A DNA stretch of 64,000 bases from Streptomyces sp. WMMC500 (lineage in GTDB: Bacteria > Actinomycetota > Actinomycetes > Streptomycetales > Streptomycetaceae). The notes beneath the pieces are model-generated. The model saw only the letters and a program-made list of their open reading frames with translations, made no database searches and was not told the origin of the DNA. Made by a program: the position numbers and the translations under genes. Location: NCBI RefSeq assembly GCF_027497195.1, contig NZ_CP114905.1, forward strand, positions 4,351,001-4,415,000, given 5' to 3'. Each line of letters begins with the position of its first letter. Within the stretch, counting starts at the first letter, position 1. This document shows positions 25,177 to 33,721 of this stretch, piece by piece.

Positions 25177-25273
25177 GGGTCGATGATAATGCCGCACCTG
25201 CGGGATGAGAACCGGCAGTCAGCTCGCAGACGCCAGCCCGTCCCCGGAAAGACCTCGCATGTGCGTGTGCCGG

Positions 25274-26920
25274 TCAGACCGGGCGGCACTTCTCCGTGTT
25301 CTCCGTCTCGGAGCACAGGCCGTGGCGCTTGTCGGCCAGGATGTCGCGGCCGGTCTTCTGGGTGAGGAAGTTCAGGAACTCCGCGGCGATCGAGCCGGCC
25401 GGGGGGTCGCCGTAGGTGTACGCGTACTCGGTCTGCCAGTACGGGTAGCCGGCGTCCTCGACGCCCTTGACCGTCGGGTCCCTGCCGTCCATCTTCACCT
25501 TCACGAGGCTGCCGGACCCCGGGTGGTCGCCGACGCCGGCGGCCTCGCTGTAGCCGATGCCGCCGGGCCTGGCGGCGACCGTGTCCAGCATCGTGTCCGT
25601 ACCGCTGACCTCGCAGCGGTCGTACTCCCGCGCGTCCATGGCGGCGCAGTCGGTCTCGGTGAACTGCGCCGGCTCGTCGCCGTCGAGCACCTTGGCGACG
25701 AGGGTGCCGCGGGTCCCGGAGCCGGGTTCGCGGTTGACCACGTGGATGGGCACCGGGTTGCCGCGCAGTTCCCTCCAGTTCTTGTAGTCGCCCCTGAAGA
25801 TGCCCTTGATCTGGTCCCGCGTCAGGTTCTCCACGCCCGCGTCCTTGTTGACGACCAGGGTGAACACGGAGAAGGCGATCGGCCTGGGGATCAGCCGGGG
25901 GTGGCCGTCGGAGGCGAGGCCGTCGGTGAAGGCCAGGTGGTTGCGGAGCCCCTTGCCGACCGGGATCTTCGCGTCAGCGCCCGCCTCTTCCAGCTCCGTG
26001 ACCCCGTCGGTGCTGCCGCGGAAGGTCTCCTCCTCCAGCGGAATCGACACGTCCGCCCCCTCGCACCGTTTGACGTAGTCGGCGGCGGCGGCCCGTACGG
26101 CGGGCTCGAAGGCGGTGGAGCCGTGCAGGTACAGGGTGCCGTCGACGCAGCCCAGCGGGGGCCTGCGGCCGTCGTCGCGGACGAAGAGCGTGAAGGACGC
26201 CTGCACGACGACGGCCGCGATCAGGATCCAGACGGCCCACCAGGCGGGCCGCGACGCGAAGACGTGGCTCTCGGTCCTGGTCGCCCGCAGCCGCAGGAAC
26301 CGCACCACCGGGTCGTACCACCGGTCCAGCCCGTCGGTCCCCTGGACGATCGGGGCCGGGAAGCGGTCCCGCCCCTCGTCGTCGGGCCAGCGCTCCAGCA
26401 CGACGAGCACCTTGTACTCGGACCCGCGGGGCAGCGTCACCTTCGGCAACTGGATGGTGCCCGTACGCTCCGTGTCGTCGTTGTGGCGGCGGAAGCCCGG
26501 TTTGGCGAGGACCTCGCGGACGCTGTCGCCTTCGGTCCGTACCTCGAAGAAGAAGTCGCGCAGGAACTCGTCGCTCGGGTCGGTGAGGACCACGGCCGTG
26601 ACCCGGCGGTTCCGGAAGGTGACCTTGATGCCGTGGTGATCGGCCGGGTCGGCGAGGTAGTCGTCGGAGACGATCTTCGTCGACCCGGCGTTCTCGATGC
26701 GCAGCAGGACGAACGAGGGATCCTTGAGCTGATGCCCGTCGTGCTGCATGTCCCCCAGCACCCCGGCGTACGGCTTGTTGGCGGCGTCGGCGGCGAGCGT
26801 GTCCATCTGCACGCGGTAGCCGAGCCGCTTGCGGCCGAAGATGGCGAACTCCCACAGGAACGCCAGGACGGGGAACGCGAGGCTGAGAATCGCAATCCAC
26901 TGCTCGGCTCTTTCGCTCAC
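25274..26920 (-). CDS. Membrane-anchored protein with C-terminal PstS-like substrate-binding domain
   Basis: About 548 residues in two halves. An N-terminal hydrophobic helix (WIAILSLAFPVLAFLWEFAIF) precedes an intracellular-looking beta domain, then a second helix (AWWAVWILIAAVVVQASFTLF). The C-terminal 280 residues resemble a phosphate-binding protein: LHGSTAFEPAVRAAAADYVKRC near its start and VNREPGSGTRGTLVAKVL further on. No permease or ATPase is adjacent, so it may be a sensor rather than a transport component. The GTG start is uncertain; the frame is open upstream. Confidence 0.72.
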   Translation of the reverse strand: MSERAEQWIAILSLAFPVLAFLWEFAIFGRKRLGYRVQMDTLAADAANKPYAGVLGDMQHDGHQLKDPSFVLLRIENAGSTKIVSDDYLADPADHHGIKVTFRNRRVTAVVLTDPSDEFLRDFFFEVRTEGDSVREVLAKPGFRRHNDDTERTGTIQLPKVTLPRGSEYKVLVVLERWPDDEGRDRFPAPIVQGTDGLDRWYDPVVRFLRLRATRTESHVFASRPAWWAVWILIAAVVVQASFTLFVRDDGRRPPLGCVDGTLYLHGSTAFEPAVRAAAADYVKRCEGADVSIPLEEETFRGSTDGVTELEEAGADAKIPVGKGLRNHLAFTDGLASDGHPRLIPRPIAFSVFTLVVNKDAGVENLTRDQIKGIFRGDYKNWRELRGNPVPIHVVNREPGSGTRGTLVAKVLDGDEPAQFTETDCAAMDAREYDRCEVSGTDTMLDTVAARPGGIGYSEAAGVGDHPGSGSLVKVKMDGRDPTVKGVEDAGYPYWQTEYAYTYGDPPAGSIAAEFLNFLTQKTGRDILADKRHGLCSETENTEKCRPV

Positions 26921-27221
26921 CGCGGCGTCACCCGAATCCCCTTGCACCGACGAGTAGTTGGGAGGAGACCCAGGGTGCTGGCGGGTACGGAGGGCTGCCA
27001 GGACTGCCGGAAGAGTCCGGCCACTGTTCATCCCGGAGCCATCTCCGACACTTTCTGTTCGCTCGCCCGTTCCGCGGCGGTGGGTTGCGCCCCCGGCGGC
27101 GGGGCGGGCGTCCCCACACCGCCCGGCGGGCCGTGTCAGTGCCGGGACGTAGCCTCGGCATCTCTGTACGTGCGTCCTTCGCCTGCGGTGTGGGGACGGT
27201 GTCCCGGCAAGGAGTCTCCCC
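26921..27221. other. Divergent intergenic region
   Basis: About 300 bp between the PstS-like gene (minus) and the DUF1579-like gene (plus), presumably with both promoters. No small gene or clear operator was recognised. Confidence 0.4.
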
Positions 27222-27701
27222 ATGGGTTCTGTTGTTCCGACCGACGGACGCGCTGACTTCGATTTCCTCTTCGGCCGCTGGCGGGTGCGCAACCGCAAGC
27301 TGGTCGACGTGACCGACGTGGCATGCGAGGACTGGATCGAGTTCGACGCGACGGCGGCGATCGAGCCGATCATGGGCGGGCTGGGGCACGTCGACCGGAT
27401 ACGGACCGACGAGTTCGAGGGTTTCACGCTGCGCCTGTTCGACCCGGACGCCAAGCTCTGGCGGATCTGGTGGGCCTCCAGCACCCGGCCCGGGCACCTC
27501 GATCCCGCCATGGAAGGGGCCTTCAGCGACGGCGTGGGCCGGTTCTACTGCGACGACGTCCTGGGCGGTCAAGCAGTAAAGGTCCGGTTCGAGTGGACCA
27601 ACGCCTCCCGCGACGCGGCCCGGTGGGAGCAGGCGTTCTCGTACGACGGGGAGGTCACCTGGCGCACCAACTGGACCATGGACCTCAGCCGCGTCGAATA
27701 A
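27222..27701 (+). CDS. Hypothetical protein, lipocalin/DUF1579-like
   Basis: A 159-residue soluble protein with many Trp, Phe and Asp in alternating strands. [18 protein letters not shown] at the start and [19 protein letters not shown] near the end resemble small beta-barrel proteins of the DUF1579 group, of unknown biochemical role. A clear AAGGAG precedes the ATG. It stands alone between a minus-strand gene and the polysaccharide lyase gene on the same strand, 124 bp downstream. Confidence 0.72.
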   Translation: MGSVVPTDGRADFDFLFGRWRVRNRKLVDVTDVACEDWIEFDATAAIEPIMGGLGHVDRIRTDEFEGFTLRLFDPDAKLWRIWWASSTRPGHLDPAMEGAFSDGVGRFYCDDVLGGQAVKVRFEWTNASRDAARWEQAFSYDGEVTWRTNWTMDLSRVE

Positions 27702-27825
27702 GGGCGGCGGCGGGCCGGCCGCGCGGGACGGGCGCGCGAAAAACTGTTATCGCCGGCACCCCGGTGCCGTCTCCTGTGGTGTTCGTGCGCACGGCCATCA
27801 CTCCCCCCACTCACAGGAGCCGTCC

Positions 27826-29091
27826 ATGGGTCACCACAACGCACACCGCATGAGCCGCCGCAGCGTGCTGCAGATCGCCGGCGGGCTGGCCGCGACAGGG
27901 GCCGCCGGCAGCGTCGCCCTCGCGTGGGGCGGAGACTCCGCCGGGGCGGCGCCCGACACCGGGGCCGCATCCGACCCGCGGGCCGGGGCCGCGGCCTTCA
28001 CCCACCCCGGCATGCTGCACGCCTACGGCGAGCTGAACCGGGCCAGGGTCCGGGTGGCCGCGGGCGACGAGCCGTGGCTTTCCGGCTGGCGGCGGCTGAC
28101 CGCCAACCCGCACGCCCAGAGCGGGTGGGCCCCCCGCCCGCTGGAGACGGTCGTGCGCGGCGGCACGGGCCAGAACTACACCGTCCTGTACAACGACATC
28201 CACGCCGCGTACCAGAACGCCCTGCGCTGGCACATCGGCGGTACCCACGAGCACGGTGACACCGCCCGCGACATCCTCAACGCCTGGTCGGGCACGCTGA
28301 AGACGGTCACGGGCAACGCGGACCGGTTCCTGGCCGCCGGCATCTACGGCTGGCAGTTCGCTAACGCCGCCGAGCTGATGCGCGACTACCCCGGCTTCGA
28401 GCTCGCGCGGTTCCAGCAGATGATGACCGACGTCTTCCTCCCCCTCAACGACAGCTTCCTGGTCAACCACAACGACGCCTGCATCACCAACTACTGGGCC
28501 AACTGGGACCTGTGCACCGTCGCCTCCGTCATGGCGACCGGCATCCTCTGCGACGATCAGGCCGTGTTCGACCGCGCCGTCGAGTACATGAAGACGGGGG
28601 AGGGCAACGGCTCCCTCCCGCACGCCATTCCGTTCGTGTACGACGACGAGGGGCTCGCGCAGTGGCAGGAGTCCGGCCGCGACCAGGGCCACACCGTCAT
28701 GGGCATGGGCCAGGCGGGGGCGATCTGCGAGATGGCCTGGAGCCAGGGCGTCGACCTCTACGGTCACGACGGCAACCGGTTCATGAAGGCCGCCCAGTAC
28801 GTCGCCAAGTACAACCTCGGGCAGGACGTTCCCTTCACCACGTACACCTGGGGCACCGGGCAGAACTGCGCCCAGCGGTCGCACACCGTCATCTCCGCGG
28901 CGAGCCGCGGCCAGGCCCGCCCGGTGTGGGACATGCTGCACTACCACTACGCCCGCCGCCGCGGGCAGTCCGTGCCGTACCTCACGGCCATCGCCGAGCA
29001 GGTCCGTCCCGAGGGCGGCGGCGGGGACTACGGCCCCAACAGCGGCGGCTACGACCAACTCGGCTTCGGTACGCTCCTCTACGCCAAATGA
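27826..29091 (+). CDS. Tat-exported polysaccharide lyase (alginate lyase-type, PL38-like)
   Basis: A 421-residue secreted enzyme. The N-terminus is a Tat signal (SRRSVLQIAGGLAATGAAGS). The mature part is an alpha/alpha-toroid alginate-lyase-type domain with conserved patches NHNDACITNYWANWDLC, ESGRDQGHTVMGMGQAGAIC and TYTWGTGQNCAQR. The N/H/Y-rich sites fit beta-elimination of uronic acid polymers such as glucuronan or alginate. AGGAG precedes the ATG. A sigma factor gene starts 37 bp after it and may belong to the same control circuit. Confidence 0.82.
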   Translation: MGHHNAHRMSRRSVLQIAGGLAATGAAGSVALAWGGDSAGAAPDTGAASDPRAGAAAFTHPGMLHAYGELNRARVRVAAGDEPWLSGWRRLTANPHAQSGWAPRPLETVVRGGTGQNYTVLYNDIHAAYQNALRWHIGGTHEHGDTARDILNAWSGTLKTVTGNADRFLAAGIYGWQFANAAELMRDYPGFELARFQQMMTDVFLPLNDSFLVNHNDACITNYWANWDLCTVASVMATGILCDDQAVFDRAVEYMKTGEGNGSLPHAIPFVYDDEGLAQWQESGRDQGHTVMGMGQAGAICEMAWSQGVDLYGHDGNRFMKAAQYVAKYNLGQDVPFTTYTWGTGQNCAQRSHTVISAASRGQARPVWDMLHYHYARRRGQSVPYLTAIAEQVRPEGGGGDYGPNSGGYDQLGFGTLLYAK

Positions 29092-29128
29092 CCTTCGCCG
29101 GGACGGCTCGCATGCGAGGGGAGTGACG

Positions 29129-30853
29129 GTGGAGGCGCGGGAGTGGCACGCGGTCATCACGGCTGCGCAGTCCGGTGACCGGGCGGCGATGGACCGCCTG
29201 GTGGCCGGGTGGCTGCCGCTCGTCTACAACATCGTCGGCCGGGCGCTGGGTGGTCACGCCGACGTCGACGACGTCGTCCAGGAGACGATGCTCCGCGTCG
29301 TACACCGGCTGCCCTCGCTGCGCGAGCCGGACCGCTTCCGCTCCTGGCTGGTCGCGATCACGATGCGGCAGATACGGGAGCGGGCCCGGCGCCGCGGGCG
29401 GGCGGCGGAGGCCGCGCACGCCGCCGCGCCCGCCGCCGAACCCGCCGCCCTTCCGGCCGGGGCGGCGGACTTCGCCGATCTCACCGTGGCGCGGCTGCAC
29501 CTGCAGGGGCAGCGGCGCGAGGTCGCGGAGGCGGCGCGCTGGCTGGACGACGAGGACCGCCAACTCCTGGCCCTGTGGTGGCTGGAGGTCGCCGGCGAGC
29601 TGAGCCGGCGCGACCTCGCCGCGGCGCTCGGTGTCAGCCGGGCACACGCCGCCGTGCGCGTCCAGCGGATGAAGGAGCGGCTGGAGACGGCGCGCGGCAT
29701 CGTGCGGGTGCTGGCGGGGCCGCAGCAGGTGCACTGCGCCGACCTGCGTGCCCTGCTCGCGCCCTGGGACGGCAGGCCCGTCTCCGTCTGGCGCAAGCGA
29801 CTGGCCCGCCACATCCGCGGCTGCCCCCGCTGCGGGGCGCCGCGCCGGGGGATCGTGCCGGCGGAGAGGCTGCTGGTGGGCCTGGCCCTGGTGCCGCTGC
29901 CCACGGGATTCGCCCTCTCCCTGGCGCTGGGCGGCAAGAGCGCCTCGGCGGCCCTCGTCACCACCGGCTGGTCGGCCAAGGTGCTCGCGGCGCTGGGCAA
30001 GCCGGCCGCGGCGGTCACGGCCGGGGCGACACTCGCGGCGGGTGGTGCGGCGCTGCTGGTCTACGAACGGCCCGCAGACCCGCCGCCGCGCAGCGCCGCA
30101 CCCTCGACGTCCTCCCCGGCGCCGCCCGCCCGGCCCGACACCCCGCCCCCGACGAGCGCACCCCCCTCCCCCCGCCCGACCGCGACCACCGAGCCCCCGT
30201 CTCCACGCCCCGCCGCCCGCTACGGCAGCGTCGTCGACGCCGTCGACGAGGCCCCCGACCCCGGCCGCCCGCCGGGCCCGCTCCCCCGCCGCGCGGACCG
30301 CGGCCTGACCAGCACCGGCGGCCCCAGCGTCAACCTCACCCACCGGGGAGAGACCGCGACGTTGCGCGGCACCGGATACGTGCGGCTCCGCTGGCAGATC
30401 CTGCCCGTGCAACGCCCCGGCGGCCTGGTCATGGCCTCCTGGACCGGCCTGGAGGGGAGGCTCTTCCACGTCGCGTCCGGGGGCGGCCGGCGGATGGACG
30501 ACCTGAAGCCGGGCAGCCCGGACGAGACCTGGATGGGCTCGCCGGCCATCGGCTACACGGTGCTGCCCGCGGGCACCCAGCAGATGTGGCAGAACGAGTA
30601 CTTCTGGCTCGACGGCACGGTCACCCTCAACCAGAACGAGCGCGGCGCGGACTACAACCTCATCATCCAGCCCACCACCTACGAGGACGTCGAACTCGAC
30701 CTGCGCACGGCGCCGGACCCGCAGGCGGGCATCGTCCGCTACGGGCTCGTCCGCGACACCGGCGACAACCGCACCCCCGTACCCCAGTACCTCACCCGCT
30801 CCCGCCCCGCCGACCCGGCGGAAGTCCCCCGGGACTCCGAGGTCGGCGAGTAG
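29129..30853 (+). CDS. ECF sigma factor fused to zinc anti-sigma motif, membrane segments and exported-type domain
   Basis: About 574 residues. Sigma region 2 (LPLVYNIVGRALGGHADVDD, then VVQETMLRVVHRLPSL, RFRSWLVAI) and region 4 (LSRRDLAAALGVSRAHAAVR) form an ECF sigma factor. Next comes H228-x3-C232-x2-C235, the zinc motif of ZAS anti-sigma factors, then two hydrophobic stretches (about 245-312), a Pro-rich linker and a 200-residue beta-rich tail. ECF groups with such fusions are known; release by proteolysis is inferred. The start was chosen for its spacing to GAGGGGAG. It lies right after the lyase gene. Confidence 0.82.
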   Translation: MEAREWHAVITAAQSGDRAAMDRLVAGWLPLVYNIVGRALGGHADVDDVVQETMLRVVHRLPSLREPDRFRSWLVAITMRQIRERARRRGRAAEAAHAAAPAAEPAALPAGAADFADLTVARLHLQGQRREVAEAARWLDDEDRQLLALWWLEVAGELSRRDLAAALGVSRAHAAVRVQRMKERLETARGIVRVLAGPQQVHCADLRALLAPWDGRPVSVWRKRLARHIRGCPRCGAPRRGIVPAERLLVGLALVPLPTGFALSLALGGKSASAALVTTGWSAKVLAALGKPAAAVTAGATLAAGGAALLVYERPADPPPRSAAPSTSSPAPPARPDTPPPTSAPPSPRPTATTEPPSPRPAARYGSVVDAVDEAPDPGRPPGPLPRRADRGLTSTGGPSVNLTHRGETATLRGTGYVRLRWQILPVQRPGGLVMASWTGLEGRLFHVASGGGRRMDDLKPGSPDETWMGSPAIGYTVLPAGTQQMWQNEYFWLDGTVTLNQNERGADYNLIIQPTTYEDVELDLRTAPDPQAGIVRYGLVRDTGDNRTPVPQYLTRSRPADPAEVPRDSEVGE

Positions 30854-30869
30854 CCGAGGGCGCAGGACA

Positions 30870-32426
30870 CTAGTCCCGGGGTTCCAGGTCGACGCTGTAG
30901 CGCACCGCGCCGTCCGCGTCGCGCAGGCGGACCGTCATCACGGCGGTGGAGCCGTCGATGTCCACCTCTCCGAAGAACTGGTTTCCGTACAGCGGGCTGC
31001 TCTTGGCGGCGCTCTCCGCGTGGGCGGCGAACCGCACCTCCGGGCCGAACGTGGCGTCCAGCGGGTTGGGCTCCGGGGCCACGCCGGCGTTGAGCGGGCC
31101 CGACACGAACTCCCAGAAGGGGGCGAAGTCCTGGAAAACCGCCTTCCCGGGGTCGTAGTAGTGGGCAGCGGTGAAGTGGACGTCGGCGGTCAGCCACACG
31201 GTGTTCGTGACCCGCCGGCGGCGGATGAACGACAGCACCCCGGCGATCTCCGCTTCCCGCCCCAGCGGCGCGCCGCCGTTGCCCTGGGCCACGCCCTCGT
31301 GGGCGGTTCCGTCCGGCACGACCAGGCCCAGGGGGATGTCCGCGGCGATCACCTTCCAGGTGGCCCGGGAAGCGGCCAGCTCACGCTTCAGCCACGCCGC
31401 CTGCTCCGCGCCCAGGATGCCGGTGTCGGGTGCCGGGGCGTCGTTGGGGCCGTTGGCGTCCCGGTAGGTGCGCATGTCCAGGACGAAGACGTCCAACTGC
31501 GGCCCGTACCGGACGACGCGGTGCACCCGCCCCTCGGTGCGCGGCCGGTGCTCCAGGGGCAGGTACTCGAAGAGCGCCTGCCGGGCCCGCTCCGCCAGGA
31601 CGTCCACCCGCTTCTCGGCGTAGCGGGTGTCGGTGAGGATCTCGCCGGGATACCAGTTGTTGAGCACCTCGTGGTCGTCCCACTGGTTGATCATCGGCAC
31701 CGTCGCCACGAAGGCGCGGAGGTTGTCGTCCATCAGGTTGTACTTGTGCTGGCCTCGGTATTCGGCGAGGGTCTCGGCGACCTTCGCCTTCTCCGGCGTG
31801 ACGACGTTCCGCCAGACCTGGCCGTCGGGCAGGGTCACCGTCTCGGCGAGCGGCCCGTCCGCGTACCAGAAGTCGCCGCTGCACAGGAAGAAGTCCGGGT
31901 CGCGCTCCGCCATGGCCCGGAAGATGCGGTAGCCGCCGACGTCCGGGTTGATGCCCCAGCCCTGGCCGGCGAGGTCGGCGGACCACAGGAAGCGGACGTC
32001 GTCGCGGCGCTGCGGAGCGGTGCGCAGCCGCCCGGTGGCCGGCTCGCCGGTGACGGCGGCGTTGTACGGGTCAGCGAGCCGGACGCGGTAGTGCAGTTCG
32101 CGGCCGGCTGGCAGGCCCCGCAGCCGGACGCGGCCGGTGAGGTCGCTGTCGGGGGTCAGGAGGGGCCCCGGCACGGTCAGCGAGTGCCGGAAGTCGGGGC
32201 GGCGGCTCACCTCGACCAGCATCCGCGCGGGCCGGTCGGCGCGCGTCCACACGATGGCGCTGTTCGCCGTGACGTCGCCGGTCTGCACGCCGTGCGAGAC
32301 CGCCGGCCGGTCGCGGCGTACGAACGCGGGTGCGCCAAGGGCGGTGGGGAGGGAAAGGGAGGAGGCCGCGGCGCCCGTGCCCGCGAACAGGCCGGACCGC
32401 AGGAGGGTGCGCCTGGGAATCGCCAT
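30870..32426 (-). CDS. phoD: Tat-exported alkaline phosphatase D / phosphodiesterase
   Basis: A 518-residue secreted metallophosphatase. The Tat signal is IPRRTLLRSGLFAGTGAAA. The PhoD N-terminal domain starts HGVQTGDVTANSAIVWTRAD; the catalytic part contains FLWSADLAGQGWG, FFLCSGDFWYADGP, MINQWDDHEVLNNW and VWLTADVHFTAAHYYDPG, all metal-ligand motifs of the PhoD family. It cleaves phosphate mono- and diesters outside the cell. A possible PHO box (four 11-nt units) lies about 75-115 bp upstream. It is convergent with the sigma factor gene. Confidence 0.92.
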   Translation of the reverse strand: MAIPRRTLLRSGLFAGTGAAASSLSLPTALGAPAFVRRDRPAVSHGVQTGDVTANSAIVWTRADRPARMLVEVSRRPDFRHSLTVPGPLLTPDSDLTGRVRLRGLPAGRELHYRVRLADPYNAAVTGEPATGRLRTAPQRRDDVRFLWSADLAGQGWGINPDVGGYRIFRAMAERDPDFFLCSGDFWYADGPLAETVTLPDGQVWRNVVTPEKAKVAETLAEYRGQHKYNLMDDNLRAFVATVPMINQWDDHEVLNNWYPGEILTDTRYAEKRVDVLAERARQALFEYLPLEHRPRTEGRVHRVVRYGPQLDVFVLDMRTYRDANGPNDAPAPDTGILGAEQAAWLKRELAASRATWKVIAADIPLGLVVPDGTAHEGVAQGNGGAPLGREAEIAGVLSFIRRRRVTNTVWLTADVHFTAAHYYDPGKAVFQDFAPFWEFVSGPLNAGVAPEPNPLDATFGPEVRFAAHAESAAKSSPLYGNQFFGEVDIDGSTAVMTVRLRDADGAVRYSVDLEPRD

Positions 32427-32499
32427 GAGGGGGTGCTCCTGTCGTAGCTTGTGACGCCGACCTGTGTAGTCAGTCGCAGGAACGGCCACCGGGAGGCAC

Positions 32500-32543
32500 G
32501 GTGACGCCTGCGGGACGGGCCAGTGAAAGCCGGTGGACCTGGT
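32500..32543 (-). promoter_or_regulatory. Candidate PHO box (PhoP direct repeats)
   Basis: Read on the minus strand, four 11-nt units follow each other: GGTCCAC, TTTCACT, CGTCCCG and CGTCACC, each followed by four bases. They resemble the GTTCACC unit of Streptomyces PhoP sites. The agreement is partial, especially in the third unit. Location upstream of phoD supports it. Confidence 0.4.
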
Positions 32544-32621
32544 CGGGTGCGTGACGGGCGGTCGTCCATGCCCTGATGTCCTGCTCAAGGGCCTTCACGG
32601 AGGTGCGGACGCCGCGGCGGA

Positions 32622-32726
32622 TGAGGCGTAGTTGTCACAGACCAGATGGGCGTCGAGGCCGGCGGGCACAGCCTTGTCGATCGTGACCAGGAACTTGTTG
32701 AACTCGATTGCCCGGTGGCGACGGTG
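32622..32726 (-). mobile_element. IS630-family transposase remnant
   Basis: About 35 codons read HRAIEFNKFLVTIDKAVPAG and continue LDAHLVCDNYA. This is the IS630 segment just before and around the second catalytic Asp (normally D-N-Y followed by THK). The rest of the transposase, including its N-terminus and DDE partners, is missing, and the downstream continuation is out of register. It marks an old insertion, now inert. Confidence 0.65.
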
Positions 32727-32848
32727 CGGCTGCGCCCTCAGACCTCTCCTGCCTGGCCTGTGGATATGCGGTGATGGGCACCGGCATTCGATGACGCACG
32801 GCAAATCTAGCGCGCGCCTTGACCGCCGGGGAAGATCAGTCCGGACGC

Positions 32849-32970
32849 CTATGGATCCAGAACGCCGGGGGTCTTGAACGAGGCCCAGACGGCTCTGCCG
32901 GGCCCGTGCGGCCGGAGGTGCCCCACTTGTCGGCGAGGGCGTCGACGATGCGAAGGCCGCGGGCGTCATT
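32849..32970 (-). pseudogene. C-terminal fragment of an ATP-binding (RsbW/HATPase-type) regulator, copy 1
   Basis: On the minus strand DARGLRIVDALADKWGTSGR, then after a one-base frameshift AVWASFKTPGVLDP and a stop (TAG at 32849-32851). This is the usual tail of Streptomyces anti-sigma-like ATP-binding proteins. The N-terminal part is gone: its place is taken by the promoter of the toxin-antitoxin pair. A second, similar fragment lies about 1 kb away in the same orientation. Confidence 0.65.
32897..32947 (+). repeat. Direct repeat flanking the toxin-antitoxin islet, copy 1
   Basis: About 50 bp, over 90% identical by eye to 33935-33986. It encodes the ATP-binding protein tail on the minus strand. 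The two copies flank the VapBC genes and the tRNA-Gly fragment. Confidence 0.65.
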
Positions 32971-32981
32971 TACCAGCGTGT

Positions 32982-32995
32982 TTCTGATATTCTGA
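32982..32995 (+). promoter_or_regulatory. Direct repeat operator of the antitoxin-toxin operon
   Basis: TTCTGA occurs twice, 8 bp apart, ending 5 bp before the antitoxin ATG in an AT-rich stretch. Position suits autoregulation by an antitoxin-toxin complex. Confidence 0.4.
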
Positions 32996-32999
32996 ATTC

Positions 33000-33251
33000 A
33001 TGAGGATGATGAGCGCAAGCGAAGCTTCCCGGAGCTTCGCTTCGGTGCTGGACCAGGCGGAGCATGGGGAAACCATCGTGATCACCCGCAACGGCAGACG
33101 TCTGGCGATCCTCGGGCCAGCACCCAGCGGGAACGGCGCTGCGCTTGCCGAGGTGCTGGAAGCGCACGCCGCGGCTCTCGACGAGGACTTCGCGTCCGAT
33201 GTGCTGGAGACCCGTGAGCTGCTGACTCTGGAGCACCCGTGGGAAGAGTAA
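33000..33251 (+). CDS. Phd/YefM-family antitoxin
   Basis: An 83-residue protein. MSASEASRSFASVLDQAEHG, then ETIVITRNGRRLAIL is the Phd/YefM DNA-binding fold: a first helix, and the hairpin with RNGRRLA. The C-terminal part is acidic and helical and would wrap the toxin. The toxin gene overlaps its end by 13 bases. The antitoxin should neutralise the PIN-domain RNase and repress the operon. Confidence 0.92.
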   Translation: MRMMSASEASRSFASVLDQAEHGETIVITRNGRRLAILGPAPSGNGAALAEVLEAHAAALDEDFASDVLETRELLTLEHPWEE

Positions 33252-33652
33252 TCCTCGACACCGGTGTCCTTGCTGCGGTCGATCGCGGCCGGCTTGAGCT
33301 GGCCAGGCTGTTGCGCGCCCGGGATGACGACATCACCATCGCTGCCGTCACGGCGGCTGAACTGCTGCAGGGCGTGGAACTCGCGGCGGACGAGTTGACC
33401 ACACGCCGCCGTCAGGGATTCGTCGACGCGGTGCTCGCCATAGTCCCGGTGGATGACTACACGCTGGATGTGGCGCGGGTGCATGCCCGGTTGCTGGCGT
33501 ACACGCGGAGGCTGGGCAAGCCGCGCGGTGCGCACGACCTGATCATCGCGGCGACGGCGATTGCCACGAACCGGACGGTGATGACCACCGACGCCAAAGC
33601 GAAGTTCGATGAACTACCTGGCGTGGCCGCAGAGATGATCCCCGTCCCGTAA
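33239..33652 (+). CDS. VapC-family PIN-domain toxin RNase
   Basis: A 137-residue PIN-domain nuclease. The acidic site is complete: D7 (VILDTGVLAAVDRG), E41 (AAVTAAELLQG), D100 (GKPRGAHDLIIAATA) and D118 (MTTDAKAKFDEL). VapC toxins are Mg-dependent RNases that cut tRNA or rRNA. It starts at GTG, 13 bases before the antitoxin stop, so translation is coupled. It lies in an islet of decayed genes and next to an attachment-site scar. Confidence 0.93.
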   Translation: MGRVILDTGVLAAVDRGRLELARLLRARDDDITIAAVTAAELLQGVELAADELTTRRRQGFVDAVLAIVPVDDYTLDVARVHARLLAYTRRLGKPRGAHDLIIAATAIATNRTVMTTDAKAKFDELPGVAAEMIPVP

Positions 33653-33686
33653 CTCCGAGCTGCACCGAGGGGCTCAGACAACCAGC

Positions 33687-33713
33687 AAGGCCCAGGTCTG
33701 TGACCTGGGTCTT
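33687..33713 (+). terminator. Terminator hairpin after the toxin gene
   Basis: Twelve-base arms (33687-33698 with 33702-33713, one G-T pair) close on a TGT loop, 35 bp after the vapC stop. It also lies just beyond the 3' end of the tRNA-Gly fragment on the other strand. Confidence 0.7.
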
Positions 33714-33721
33714 CATGGGAG

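Noticed and set aside
25274..27511. Extended N-terminus of the PstS-like protein up to 27511
   Set aside because: The extension overlaps the DUF1579-like gene on the other strand and has shadow-like composition; the hydrophobic anchor begins just after GTG 26920.
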